Assembly: GCA_020849665.1 (NCBI GenBank) | Contig: JADLFX010000060.1 | Location: forward strand, 79,917-143,916 | DNA from: Planctomycetota bacterium | Lineage (GTDB): Bacteria > Planctomycetota > UBA1135 > UBA2386 | DNA: 64,000 nt | Direction: 5' to 3' | Shown here: piece after piece, positions 34,905-43,820 of the stretch | Layout of the letters: each line of letters begins with the position of its first letter | Numbering within the stretch: the first letter of the stretch is position 1 | Program-made: the position numbers and the translations under genes | The notes under the pieces: generated by a model | Databases searched by the model: none | What the model saw: the letters and a program-made list of their open reading frames with translations, nothing else | What the model was told of the DNA's origin: nothing

Positions 34905-36932
34905 GTGTCCGCTTCACTCCTCTCCACGGCCCGGCACGCACCCCCAGTGATCCTGGTCGGGCAGCCGAATGTCGGGAAGAGTGCCCTCTTCGCGTCCCTG
35001 ACCGGGGTCGGAGCGATCGTCTCCAACTACCCGGGCACGACGGTCACGATCACGCGAGGCACGTGGCGGCTGGCTCCCGACCGCGCCGTGGTCGTGAAGG
35101 ACACGCCGGGCGCCTACAGCCTCCTGCCCATCACCGACGAGGAGCGCATCGCCCGGGACTGCCTCTTCGAGGTGCCTCCAGGCGCGGTCCTCCACGTGGT
35201 CGACGCCAAGAACCTGGAGCGTGCCCTGCCCACGACCCTCGAACTCCTGGACGCGGCACTTCCCGTGATCCTGGTCGTGAACATGGTCGACGAGGCGCGT
35301 GCCCAGGGTTTCCAGCTGGACAGCGTCGCGCTGGCCCGCCGCCTGGGCTGCCCGGTGGTCGAGACCGTGGCGATCGACCACGTGGGCCTCGATCGCCTGC
35401 GCGAGGAGGTGGTGCGGATGCTCGACCACCCGCCGCACATCGACCGCGAACCCGGCCGCCTCTGGATCGAGGAGTTCGGGCCTGCCGTCACACGCCTGGC
35501 GGAGGCCGCGAGACGCGAGAACGACCTGCCGCCCTGCATGTCCACGGTGCTCGCGGCCGCGGCGGCGCTGCGCGGCGGCCGCAACCTGGCCGAACGGGCC
35601 GGCTTCCCCGAGGAGCTGCTGGCCGAGGCCCGGCGCGAGGTGCAGGGCCGCGTCGGCGGGATCCCCGCGGTGGCGGGCGTGCTGATCCTGCGCGCCCGCG
35701 CGCGCGTGCTGCTCGAGGGGATCTACCAGCCCCCGCGCACCCGCGTGGAGGACCTGCGCCACCGGCTCGGTCTCCTGCTCGCCCACCCGGTCTGGGGGCT
35801 GCCGGTGCTGATCGGCGTGCTCTACCTGGGCTTCTACCTGCTCGTCGGCACGTTCGCGGCCGGCACGGTGGTGGGCTTCCTGGAGGAGGACGTGTTCGGC
35901 TCGCTCGGCGCCGACGGCACCTGGGAGGGGGGCTACGTGAATCCCCTCCTCGACTCGCTGGTCCGCTCGGCGCTGCCCTGGGACTGGCTGGCCGCGCTCT
36001 TCGTCGGCACCTACGGGATCTTCACCCTCGGCATCACCTACGCGCTGGCGCTGGTCCTGCCCGTGGTGGGGGCGTTCTTCGTGGTGTTCTCCCTGGTCGA
36101 GGACTCCGGCTACTTCCCGCGGCTCGCGCTGCTCTGCGACCGCGTCTTCAAGCAGATCGGCCTGAACGGCCGCGCGGTGATCACCATGGTCCTGGGGCTG
36201 GGCTGCGCCACCATGGCCACGGTCACCACGCGCACCATGGAGACGCGGCGGGAGCGGTTCCTCGCGACGATGCTCCTGGTGCTGGCGATTCCCTGCTCGG
36301 CGCAGCTCGGGCTCATCTCGGCGCTGCTGGCGGCGCGTGGGTTCGGCCTGTGGGCGTCCTACGTCGGCTGCCTCGTCGCGATCTTCTTCCTGGTCGGCTG
36401 GCTCGCGGCGCGCATCCTGCCTGGCGGCAACGCGACGTTCCACATGGCCATGCCGCCGCTGCGGGTGCCGCGCATCCGCAACGTGCTGGGCAAGACCTGG
36501 CTTCGCCTCAAGTGGTACTTCCTCGAGGTCGTGCCGCTCTTCCTGTGGGCGAGCGTGATCCTGTGGGCCTTCGACCTCACCGGTGCGCTCGGCGCGATCA
36601 AGTCGGCGATGGAGCCGGCCATGGGCCTGCTGGGCCTCCCCGTCAGCGCCGCCGAGTCGTTCCTGGTGGGCTTCTTCCGGCGCGACTTCGGCGCGGCGGG
36701 GCTCTTCCAGCTCGCGACGCAGGAGGGGGGCCAGGTGGAGCTCGGCACGCGCCCGCTCCTGGTCGGCTCGGTCACGCTCACGCTCTTCGTGCCGTGCGTG
36801 GCCAGCTTCATGATGATGTGCAAGGAGCGCGGCTGGCGGGCAGGACTCGCGATCTTCACGGTGGTGACCGCGTTCGCGTTCGCCGCCGGCGCGGGACTCA
36901 ACCAGCTCCTGCTGGCCCTGGGCTGGGAGTGA
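34905..36932 (+). CDS. feoB: Ferrous iron transporter FeoB
   Basis: A 675-residue Fe(II) transporter. The N-terminal G domain has G1 GQPNVGKS, G2 PGTT, G3 DTPG and G4 NMVD, followed by a helical GDI-like region to about residue 240. The membrane part has the two FeoB gate regions, including VVGAFFVVFSLVEDSGYFPR, GLGCATMATVTTRTM and IPCSAQLGLISALLA. Start is GTG. feoA follows four bases after the stop, the reverse of the usual feoA-feoB order. It imports ferrous iron across the cytoplasmic membrane. Confidence 0.95.
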   Translation: MSASLLSTARHAPPVILVGQPNVGKSALFASLTGVGAIVSNYPGTTVTITRGTWRLAPDRAVVVKDTPGAYSLLPITDEERIARDCLFEVPPGAVLHVVDAKNLERALPTTLELLDAALPVILVVNMVDEARAQGFQLDSVALARRLGCPVVETVAIDHVGLDRLREEVVRMLDHPPHIDREPGRLWIEEFGPAVTRLAEAARRENDLPPCMSTVLAAAAALRGGRNLAERAGFPEELLAEARREVQGRVGGIPAVAGVLILRARARVLLEGIYQPPRTRVEDLRHRLGLLLAHPVWGLPVLIGVLYLGFYLLVGTFAAGTVVGFLEEDVFGSLGADGTWEGGYVNPLLDSLVRSALPWDWLAALFVGTYGIFTLGITYALALVLPVVGAFFVVFSLVEDSGYFPRLALLCDRVFKQIGLNGRAVITMVLGLGCATMATVTTRTMETRRERFLATMLLVLAIPCSAQLGLISALLAARGFGLWASYVGCLVAIFFLVGWLAARILPGGNATFHMAMPPLRVPRIRNVLGKTWLRLKWYFLEVVPLFLWASVILWAFDLTGALGAIKSAMEPAMGLLGLPVSAAESFLVGFFRRDFGAAGLFQLATQEGGQVELGTRPLLVGSVTLTLFVPCVASFMMMCKERGWRAGLAIFTVVTAFAFAAGAGLNQLLLALGWE

Positions 36933-36936
36933 GCGC

Positions 36937-37185
36937 ATGCTCCTCGCCTCCTTGAGCGACGTGCGGCTGAGTGAGCTGGCCAGGGGCGACACGGCCCTGG
37001 TCCTGGGATTCGTGACCAGCGACGAGGGCGCCATCCGCAAGCTCCTGGCGCTCGGACTCGCCCCGGGCGACGAGATCCGGGTGCTGGCCACCTGGCCGGC
37101 GTTCCTCCTGGAGCTCGGGGTGAACAGCTACGCTCTCGACCGTGAGCTCGCGTCGCATGTCCTGGTCGCGCGGCGACCCCGCTGA
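36937..37185 (+). CDS. feoA: FeoA-domain protein
   Basis: An 82-residue SH3-like FeoA protein: LSELARGDTALVLGF, then IRKLLALGLAPGDEIRVLA and a C-terminal FLLELGVNSYALDRELA. FeoA is a small cytoplasmic partner of FeoB whose exact role is unsettled. It starts four bases after feoB and ends two bases before the likely start of the anchored beta-domain protein, so the three genes appear to be one operon. Confidence 0.9.
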   Translation: MLLASLSDVRLSELARGDTALVLGFVTSDEGAIRKLLALGLAPGDEIRVLATWPAFLLELGVNSYALDRELASHVLVARRPR

Positions 37186-37186
37186 G

Positions 37187-38404
37187 GTGCGGATCTCCCC
37201 GGCGGCGCGCCTGCGCGTGGCCGCGAAGACCACGTGGTGGCAGCGCCTGCCGGTCACGCTCAAGGTGGGGCTACCCCTGGTCCTCCTGCTCGCGGCCGGG
37301 CTCGAGCTGAAGCGCATCTTCCTGGACGTGAGGGTCAGGCTCCGGGTGCTGGACACCGCCGGCGTGGCCGTGCCGCGGGCCCTCCTCGAGTTCTTCCCAC
37401 TCGCCGAGGGACCGCACGAGCCCTCGCCGCCGGACCTGCTCGGCCGGCTGCCCTGGGACCTCCAGTCGCCGCCAGAGATCGGCCGCGCGCTGCTCGGTCA
37501 GGAGGGCCTGGTGCGCGCCTCGGCGCCGGGTCTGGGAATCGACTTCGCGTTCGCCGCGGCGGACGGACAGGTGCACGACCTGGTGCTCGGCCCGCCCCGC
37601 GACCTGGAGGGCCAGGTGCGCGACGGTTCGTTGCTCCCGGCGCGCGGCGCGCGGGTCGTGGCGTTCGGCGGCGGACAGCGCGGCGTGCCGCTGGTGGAGG
37701 CCGTGACCGACGCGGAGGGCCGGTTCCGACTGCAGGGCATGTCGGGGCGGCACGACCGGGTCTGGGTGCGCGTGCTGCACGCCGGCCACGCGATCGCCGA
37801 ACAGAACCGCTTCTACGCGGACGAGGCCGAGCTCCGGTTCGACCTGTTGCCGACGCGGCCGGTGCAGGGTCGGCTCGAGTTCCCGGCGCAGGTGGACCCC
37901 GCCGGACTGCGGGTGCTCGCCTACAAGGTGCCCGGGGTGTCCGCCCAGGTCGGCCCGGACGGGAGGTTCGTGCTCGACCACCTGCCGCCGCCGCCCACCA
38001 CGGTCCGCCTGCTCGTGCACGGCCTGCCGCTCGGCTGGACCCACCGCCTGACCGTCGTGTCCCCGGGGGACGACGGCGTCGTGCTCGTCGTGCAGCGTGG
38101 CGCGACCGTGTCGGGATCGGTGGTGGAGGACGGATCGAACCGCCTCGTCCCCCACGCGATGGTGATGCACGGGCACGGGCCGCGCGGGCAGGTCATGGTG
38201 CACGCAGACCAGTACGGCCGCTTCCAGCTGGCCGACCTGCCGCAGGGCATGGTCGAGATCGAGGCCTACGTGCCCGCCCGCCCGCCGGAGCGGATCCTGG
38301 TGACCGAATCGGCGCCGGCGCTCCGGCCGCCCCGCACCGGGGTCCTGCGCCTGGAACTCAAGGACGGCGCCGGGGCCAGCGGCGTGATGGTGCCGGTGCG
38401 CTGA
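37187..38404 (+). CDS. Membrane-anchored carboxypeptidase-regulatory-like protein in feo operon
   Basis: A 405-residue protein with one transmembrane helix (VTLKVGLPLVLLLAAGLEL, about 27-45) and four or so transthyretin-like beta modules after it (LEGQVRDGSLLPARGARVVAF; TDAEGRFRLQGM; VSGSVVEDGSNRLVPHAM; DQYGRFQLADL). The GTG at 37187, one base after the feoA stop, was chosen; an in-frame GTG at 37142 inside feoA is possible. Its position in the feo operon may mean a periplasmic role near the iron transporter, but nothing in it is an obvious metal site. Confidence 0.75.
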   Translation: MRISPAARLRVAAKTTWWQRLPVTLKVGLPLVLLLAAGLELKRIFLDVRVRLRVLDTAGVAVPRALLEFFPLAEGPHEPSPPDLLGRLPWDLQSPPEIGRALLGQEGLVRASAPGLGIDFAFAAADGQVHDLVLGPPRDLEGQVRDGSLLPARGARVVAFGGGQRGVPLVEAVTDAEGRFRLQGMSGRHDRVWVRVLHAGHAIAEQNRFYADEAELRFDLLPTRPVQGRLEFPAQVDPAGLRVLAYKVPGVSAQVGPDGRFVLDHLPPPPTTVRLLVHGLPLGWTHRLTVVSPGDDGVVLVVQRGATVSGSVVEDGSNRLVPHAMVMHGHGPRGQVMVHADQYGRFQLADLPQGMVEIEAYVPARPPERILVTESAPALRPPRTGVLRLELKDGAGASGVMVPVR

Positions 38405-38435
38405 GCACTTCGCTGCGGCGCCCGGCGGCCCGGGC

Positions 38436-39293
38436 TCAAGTGCGGCCCGGCGCCGCGTGCGGTTCGACGTGCACGTGCACCTCGAGGATCGAGCCGTCGT
38501 TGGCGAGCACGGCGCCTTCGACGCGGTGCGCGAGTTCGTGTGCGTCGGCGACCGAGAGCTCCCCGTCGACCTGCAGGATCATGTCGACCCGGTGCGAGCC
38601 GCCCAGCGGCTGCACGCGCACCTGCGTCACGGCGATCACTCCCGGCACGGCGGCGGCCAGCCGGCTCACCGTCCGGGTGAGCTCGGGCGGGGCCTCGTGC
38701 ATCAGGATCGCGGTGTTGTCGCGCACGGGCTTGAGCCCGAGGAGGAAGATGTAGACGCCGATCGCCGTGGCGGCGATCGCGTCGAACGCCGGCCAGCCGA
38801 GGTTCGCGACCAGGATGCCGAGCAACGCCACGAGGCTCGCGAACACGTCGGCGCGATGGTCGCGCGCCGACGCCAGGAGCGTGGGCGAGTTGTTGCGCCG
38901 GCCGACCGTCATCGAGACGCGGTACAGGACCTCCTTCACCCCTGCGGTGACCAGGGTGGCCCAGATCGCGAACCGGTCCGGAGCCACCCTCTCCGGGTCG
39001 ACCACCGCAGCCACCAGCCCGTCCACGAAGATGAACGCGCCGGTGGCGCAGATCATCCCGCCGATCAGGAGGCCCGCGAGGGTCTCGGCGTTGCCATGGC
39101 CGTAGGGGTGGTCCTCGTCCGGCGGCCGCGCGCCGTAGCGGAACGCCAGCCACGCCACCAGGGTCGCGACCACGTCGCCCGTGGAGTTGAACGCGTCGGC
39201 GATCAGCGCGCGGGATCCGGCCAGCGCCCCGACCACGAACTTCATGATCGCCAGGGCGATGTTGCAGAGCAGCGCGGCCAGCTGGACGCTCAC
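38436..39293 (-). CDS. Cation diffusion facilitator transporter, Mn/Fe-type motif
   Basis: A 285-residue CDF exporter: six membrane segments and a C-terminal ferredoxin-like domain (about 205-285) ending in a His-rich tail (EVHVHVEPHAAP). The metal quartet reads N-x3-D in TM2 (DAFNSTGDV) and D-x3-D in TM5 (RDHRADVF), the pattern of MntE-like CDFs and not the zinc type with a His. Mn(II) or Fe(II) efflux is therefore likelier than zinc; this is inference. GTG start. Relevant to its neighbourhood, iron uptake genes lie just upstream. Confidence 0.88.
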   Translation of the reverse strand: MSVQLAALLCNIALAIMKFVVGALAGSRALIADAFNSTGDVVATLVAWLAFRYGARPPDEDHPYGHGNAETLAGLLIGGMICATGAFIFVDGLVAAVVDPERVAPDRFAIWATLVTAGVKEVLYRVSMTVGRRNNSPTLLASARDHRADVFASLVALLGILVANLGWPAFDAIAATAIGVYIFLLGLKPVRDNTAILMHEAPPELTRTVSRLAAAVPGVIAVTQVRVQPLGGSHRVDMILQVDGELSVADAHELAHRVEGAVLANDGSILEVHVHVEPHAAPGRT

Positions 39294-39318
39294 GCGTGCG
39301 AGCTATAGTCCGCCGGCC

Positions 39319-39792
39319 ATGGCGCTGGCAATCCGCGGTGTGCCCTTTCTGCTCGTGCTCGCGCTCGTGACTCCGCGTGCGCAGGATCCCGCATCGCAGC
39401 CGTCGCCCCAGACGCAGACCCGGCCGGCCCCGCAGGGCCGCCCACCGATCGCCGGCTGGTACGTGCTCAAGCAGGTCGTGCGACCGCGTGACCCGAACAC
39501 CGCCGGAACGCGCGGCTACCTGGTCGTCGGCGAGCACCATCTCTCCCTCCACCTGCACGGCAAGAGCGCGGACCCGCGCTTCCCGCTCCTGCAGTCCGGG
39601 TTCCGCCGCTACCAGCTGGTGGGCGACAAGCTGGTCACGACGGGACTGATGGGGATCGCCAACCGGCCCGACGGCACGGTCCTGGTGGAGGGCCCGGGGT
39701 TGGTGGAGGAGCGGCGCTGCCAACAGATCGGCACGCTGCTGCGCGTGTACCAGGGACCCGACACGTACATGGACTTCGAGCGGATCGAGTGA
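39319..39792 (+). CDS. Small secreted protein of unknown function (157 aa)
   Basis: A 157-residue protein with a signal peptide (MALAIRGVPFLLVLALVTPRAQ) and a Pro/Gln-rich segment (about 22-45). A compact beta-rich domain follows (GWYVLKQVVRPRDPN, YLVVGEHHLSLHLHG, YMDFERIE at the end). I do not recognise the family. It is divergent from the CDF gene, with only 25 bp between starts, and converges with murJ. Confidence 0.65.
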   Translation: MALAIRGVPFLLVLALVTPRAQDPASQPSPQTQTRPAPQGRPPIAGWYVLKQVVRPRDPNTAGTRGYLVVGEHHLSLHLHGKSADPRFPLLQSGFRRYQLVGDKLVTTGLMGIANRPDGTVLVEGPGLVEERRCQQIGTLLRVYQGPDTYMDFERIE

Positions 39793-39796
39793 GTGC

Positions 39797-41368
39797 TCAG
39801 GGCCGCGCGCGCAGGCGCTGCAGGAGCGTGCTGAGCTCGCGGCCGCCCAGGGCGTAGTGGGCGGTGCAGAACACCGCCACGCCCGCCGCCACCGGCACCG
39901 CGACCTCCACGAGCGCGCGCGCGAGGCGTCCCTCCGCGTGCAGCACGCTCTTCAGCGCCAGCACCACCACGGCCATCGCCAGGCTCGCGCCCACGACGCG
40001 CAGCAGCGGCTTGAGCGGCGCGCGGGCGCCGGGACAGAGCGCGTCGAAACGGCGGCGCAGCAGCAGGGCGTTGAGGCCGCTGGTCAGGCTGGTGGCGAGC
40101 GTGAGGCCCGGCACGCCGAGCCCCACGCCCAGCACGAAGACCAGGTTCAGGCCGAGGTTGACCACCAGGAGCAGCATGGCCACCCGTGCCGGGGTGCGCA
40201 GGTCGCCGAGGGCGTAGAGCGCACGCGCATAGAGCTGGGTCATGCCCAGGAACGGCAGCCCGGCCACCAGGAGCATCGTGGTCCACGACGACACCCGCAC
40301 GTCGTCGGCGCGGAACGCGCCGTGCTGGAACGTGACCGCGAGGAACTCTGGCGTGATCGCGATCAGACCCAGCGCCGCGGGCACGGTCAGGAAGAGCGTG
40401 CCGTGCAGGTTGGCGTGCATCCTGGCGCGCAGCTCCGGGAACTCGCGTCGCACCGCCAGCACCGCAAGGTGTGCGAACACCGCCGTGGCGAGGGCCAGGG
40501 ACGTGAGCGCGTGCGGGAACTGGATCAGTCGGTTGGCCAGGTAGACGTGGGTGTTGGCACCGGGGCCGACGCAGTACTCGGCGATCAACTGGTCGAGCAG
40601 GCTGCTCACCTGGTTCATCGACATGCCGAGCATGGTCGGGGCCATGGCCACGAAGACCGAGCGCGCCTCCTCGCCGCGCGCCGGCCAGCGCGGGGCCGCG
40701 GCGCAGCCCTTGCGGCGCAGCAGCCACAGGTTGGCGAGCACCTGCAGCACGCCCCCGGCCGTGAGCGCCACGCTCAGCAGGATCGCGAGCCGCACCTGGT
40801 CGGTGCCGATCAGCGCCGGGATCGCGAGCAGGGCGCCGATCCACACGACGTTCAGGAGCACCGGGGCGGCGGCCGGTAGCGCGAAGAGACCCAGGGTGTT
40901 GAGCGCGCCCGCGTAGATCGCGCTCATGCAGATCGGGACCGTGTACGGGAACAGGATCGCCAGCAGGGTGAGGAGCAGCCCGCCGCGCTCGTCCGCGCCC
41001 ACGCCCGGACCACCGGTCAGGCCCAGCCACTGCGGCGGCAGGAGCAGGCAGATCCCGCACACCGCCGCCGCGACCACGCCGAGCCCGAGCAGCAGGGCGC
41101 CGGTCACGCCGCCCAGGAGGCGCCGTGCGGGGTCGCGTCCGTCGCGCGTCAGCGTGGCGGCGAAGCGTGGCACGAACGCCGCGGAGAGCGCCCCCTCGCC
41201 GAAGAGCCGGCGCAGGAGGTTGGGGAACATCCACGCGAGGTTGAACACGCCCATCACCCAGCCGCTGCCGAGCATGTGCAGCATCACGCTGTCACGGATC
41301 AGCCCGAGCACGCGCGAGAGCAGCGTGAGCGAGGAGATGGCGGAGGCGGCCTTGAGCGTGGCGGTCAC
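39797..41368 (-). CDS. murJ: Lipid II flippase MurJ
   Basis: A 523-residue MOP-superfamily membrane protein with about 14 helices. The N-terminus has the MurJ signature SSLTLLSRVLGLIRDSVM and RRLFGEGALSAAFVPRF; later come PICMSAIYAGALNTLGLF, QLYARALYALGDLRTPARVA and NLVFVLGVGLGVPGLTLATS. MurJ flips the peptidoglycan precursor lipid II across the membrane, so the organism probably makes peptidoglycan. The GTG start precedes VTATLKAASAISSLT; the frame stays open far upstream. Confidence 0.93.
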   Translation of the reverse strand: MTATLKAASAISSLTLLSRVLGLIRDSVMLHMLGSGWVMGVFNLAWMFPNLLRRLFGEGALSAAFVPRFAATLTRDGRDPARRLLGGVTGALLLGLGVVAAAVCGICLLLPPQWLGLTGGPGVGADERGGLLLTLLAILFPYTVPICMSAIYAGALNTLGLFALPAAAPVLLNVVWIGALLAIPALIGTDQVRLAILLSVALTAGGVLQVLANLWLLRRKGCAAAPRWPARGEEARSVFVAMAPTMLGMSMNQVSSLLDQLIAEYCVGPGANTHVYLANRLIQFPHALTSLALATAVFAHLAVLAVRREFPELRARMHANLHGTLFLTVPAALGLIAITPEFLAVTFQHGAFRADDVRVSSWTTMLLVAGLPFLGMTQLYARALYALGDLRTPARVAMLLLVVNLGLNLVFVLGVGLGVPGLTLATSLTSGLNALLLRRRFDALCPGARAPLKPLLRVVGASLAMAVVVLALKSVLHAEGRLARALVEVAVPVAAGVAVFCTAHYALGGRELSTLLQRLRARP

Positions 41369-41621
41369 GGGGCGCCGGGAGGATGGCCGATGCCGGGAGG
41401 CGAAGCCAGGACGGCCGGCGCCGCCGGTGGCGCACGCCCGCATCCGCGCTGCGGCCGTCGCAGGGGCACGCTCCCGGGAGCTGCCGCGCCCGCGGCGCAC
41501 CGGACCCGAATCCGCCCCGGCGTCCTTGCCAGCGCGCATTGCCGGACCGGGACTGGGCACGCGGCGCGGTCCGGTGAAGAATCCCCGACGCCAGCCCGTC
41601 CCGTTCCCGCCGCGTCCGCAC

Positions 41622-43415
41622 ATGTCCATCCCGAAGCTGCTTCCCTTCCTCCTGACCGCGCTCGCCGCCGCACAGGATCCCGGCACCACCTACCGCTTCC
41701 GCGTGCGGGGTCTCGACCCGCATCAGGCGCACGAGCTGGAGGCGCGCTACGACATCCTGCACAGCGCGAACCGCGACGGTTCGTACGACGTGTGCGTGGC
41801 GCCCGAGGACAAGGACGAGTTCCTGCGCGCCGTGCCGCAGGCCGTGCTGGTCGATCGCGGCAGGCCCTACGCGCAGATCGTCGCCGAGCAGCAGGGACCG
41901 CTCGCACCCGACGCCAACTACTTCACGGTCGCCGAGGTGCTCCAGAAGATGGACCAGCTGGCCGGTCTCTACCCGGGGCTCGCGCGCCGCGTCGACCTCG
42001 CCACCATCCCGGGCGCGGCCAAGACCCACAACGGCCAGTCGCTGTGGGCGCTGAAGGTCTCCGACGCGGTGGCGAACGACGAGGACGAGCCCGCGATCCT
42101 GATCGTGGGCCAGCACCACGCGCGCGAGCTCAATGCCCCGTACATGGTGATCCAGGCGATGGAGCGCCTGCTCTCCGGCTACGCCAGCGATCCCACGCTC
42201 AAGTCCGTGGTGGACGGCTGCGAGCTCTGGTTCGTGCCCACCGTCAACCCAGACGGTGTGGACCACGTCTGGAACGTCGACAGCCTCTGGCGGAAGAACC
42301 GCCGCAACAACGGCTCCAGCTACGGCGTCGACAACAACCGCAACTATGCGACGCTGTGGGGCCTCTGCGGCTCGTCGACCACGCCGAGTTCCGAGACCTA
42401 TCGCGGGCCGTCCGCCGCCAGCGAGCCGGAGACCCAGACGATGGCCGCCCTCGTCGCGCACGTGCGTCCCGAGGTGTATCTGGACTTCCACAGCTACGGC
42501 CAGGAGGTGCTGCGCACCTACGCGCCCTGCGCAACGGTGAACCCGACCATCGCCGCGTTCCTGCAGCGCTACGTGGACGACCTGCGTGCGCCGATGACCT
42601 ACAACAACCGTGCGCCCTCGGGCTCGGGCGAAGCCCCCGAGGACCACTGGGTCCGCAGCGGCACGCTCTCGTTCCTGATCGAGGTGGGGACGTCGTTCCA
42701 GCCGGTGTTCTCGGTCACCCAGACCGAAGAGGCGCGGGTGTGGCCAGGGATCCGCCGTGCGCTCACCGCCTGGCGGCCGGCCGTGCGCGGGCACGTGCGA
42801 TCGGTGAGCGGGCTCGCACCGCTGGCGGCGACGATCACCTTCGCGCCCGGACTCTTCTCCCACGGAGAGCAGACCGTGGCGCGCGCACGCGACGGCCGCT
42901 TCGGACTGTGGCTGCCTCTGGGGACGTGGCAGGTGACGTTCACGGCCGCGGGGCACCAGCCCTACACCAAGACCGTCACGGTCAGCGCCTACGACACGCC
43001 GCAGACCCTGGAGGTCGACCTCGAGCCCATCTGGAGCGCGGCCGCCCTGGCGAAGCAGGGATCGGATCGCGTCGGTACGACCACGCAGCTCACCTACACC
43101 AGCGCGGGCGACGGTGGCGAGGCCTACTGGGTGGCGCTCTCCGGCGGCACGACGCCGGGGATCCCGCTGAACAACCGCACCATCCCCCTGAACCTGGACG
43201 GGATCCTGATCGCCTCGGCCACGCCGGGAGCCGTGCTGGCCAACAACGTCGGGATCCTGCCCGCCAGCGGCCAGGCCGTGGCCGCCTTCGCGATCCCGCC
43301 CATCCCGGCGCTCGCCGGGATCACTCTCTACGCGGGCGGGATCACCCTGGGACCCGGCTACGCATCACAGGTGAAGAAGTTCAGTCCGGCGCTGGCGATC
43401 CAGATCCAGCCCTAG
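41622..43415 (+). CDS. Secreted M14-family zinc carboxypeptidase, copy 1
   Basis: A 597-residue secreted metallopeptidase. Signal peptide (KLLPFLLTALAAAQ), propeptide-like region to about 100, then the M14 catalytic domain: zinc ligands in GQHHAREL (H-x2-E), PTVNPDGVDHVWN, third ligand in LDFHSYGQEV, and catalytic Glu in FLIEVGTSF. After it come a CarboxypepD_reg-like beta domain (about 390-470) and a C-terminal domain (about 490-597) ending ALAIQIQP that recurs on three other secreted proteins here. It likely trims peptides outside the cytoplasm. Confidence 0.9.
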   Translation: MSIPKLLPFLLTALAAAQDPGTTYRFRVRGLDPHQAHELEARYDILHSANRDGSYDVCVAPEDKDEFLRAVPQAVLVDRGRPYAQIVAEQQGPLAPDANYFTVAEVLQKMDQLAGLYPGLARRVDLATIPGAAKTHNGQSLWALKVSDAVANDEDEPAILIVGQHHARELNAPYMVIQAMERLLSGYASDPTLKSVVDGCELWFVPTVNPDGVDHVWNVDSLWRKNRRNNGSSYGVDNNRNYATLWGLCGSSTTPSSETYRGPSAASEPETQTMAALVAHVRPEVYLDFHSYGQEVLRTYAPCATVNPTIAAFLQRYVDDLRAPMTYNNRAPSGSGEAPEDHWVRSGTLSFLIEVGTSFQPVFSVTQTEEARVWPGIRRALTAWRPAVRGHVRSVSGLAPLAATITFAPGLFSHGEQTVARARDGRFGLWLPLGTWQVTFTAAGHQPYTKTVTVSAYDTPQTLEVDLEPIWSAAALAKQGSDRVGTTTQLTYTSAGDGGEAYWVALSGGTTPGIPLNNRTIPLNLDGILIASATPGAVLANNVGILPASGQAVAAFAIPPIPALAGITLYAGGITLGPGYASQVKKFSPALAIQIQP

Positions 43416-43820
43416 CCGCACTCGAGGCCGCCCGCCGGACGCGACCACACGGCCGCCTGCGCCGGCGTCGTCCGGCTCCCCCGTCGGTCCCCGACCGCAG
43501 GCCGCCATCCGCCCCCGGTCGCCGCGCTCGACCGGCGTGCCGGCGCGGCGACGAGCCGGCCGGGGCCGGGCCGGACGCTTGCGGCGGTGCTGCGGAAGCG
43601 CGCTCGCGTCTTGCCGCCTCGCCATGGGCCGATCGAGTCCGGACGCCCACCGGCCGGAGTCCCGAAGGTTGCCGCCCCGCGCGGCCGTGGCTACCGTTCG
43701 GCGCTCCCCGTCCGGGCCCTCCCCCTCCCGGTACGACCGGGGTCGCACCCCTGTCGGGTGCGCGTGTCCTGGTGGGCGCGCCCCGGACTGTGTGATTCGA
43801 GCTGGCTGACGGATGGCACC
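43416..43820. other. 405-bp intergenic region before citrate synthase
   Basis: No gene recognised. A CGCACCC/GGGTGCG hairpin (43744-43762, five-base loop) lies about 60 bp before the citrate synthase ATG and may be a leader structure or operator. A GC-rich stretch with several CCGGC/GCCGG dyads (about 43530-43575) follows the peptidase stop. Confidence 0.4.

Noticed and set aside
33941..36955. A 1004-codon plus-strand frame overlapping feoB
   Set aside because: The feoB frame is clearly the coding one (G-domain motifs in order); the alternative is low-complexity.
43416..43820. Small gene in the 405-bp gap
   Set aside because: Open frames exist on both strands but none has a ribosome site, conserved-looking sequence or protein-like composition.
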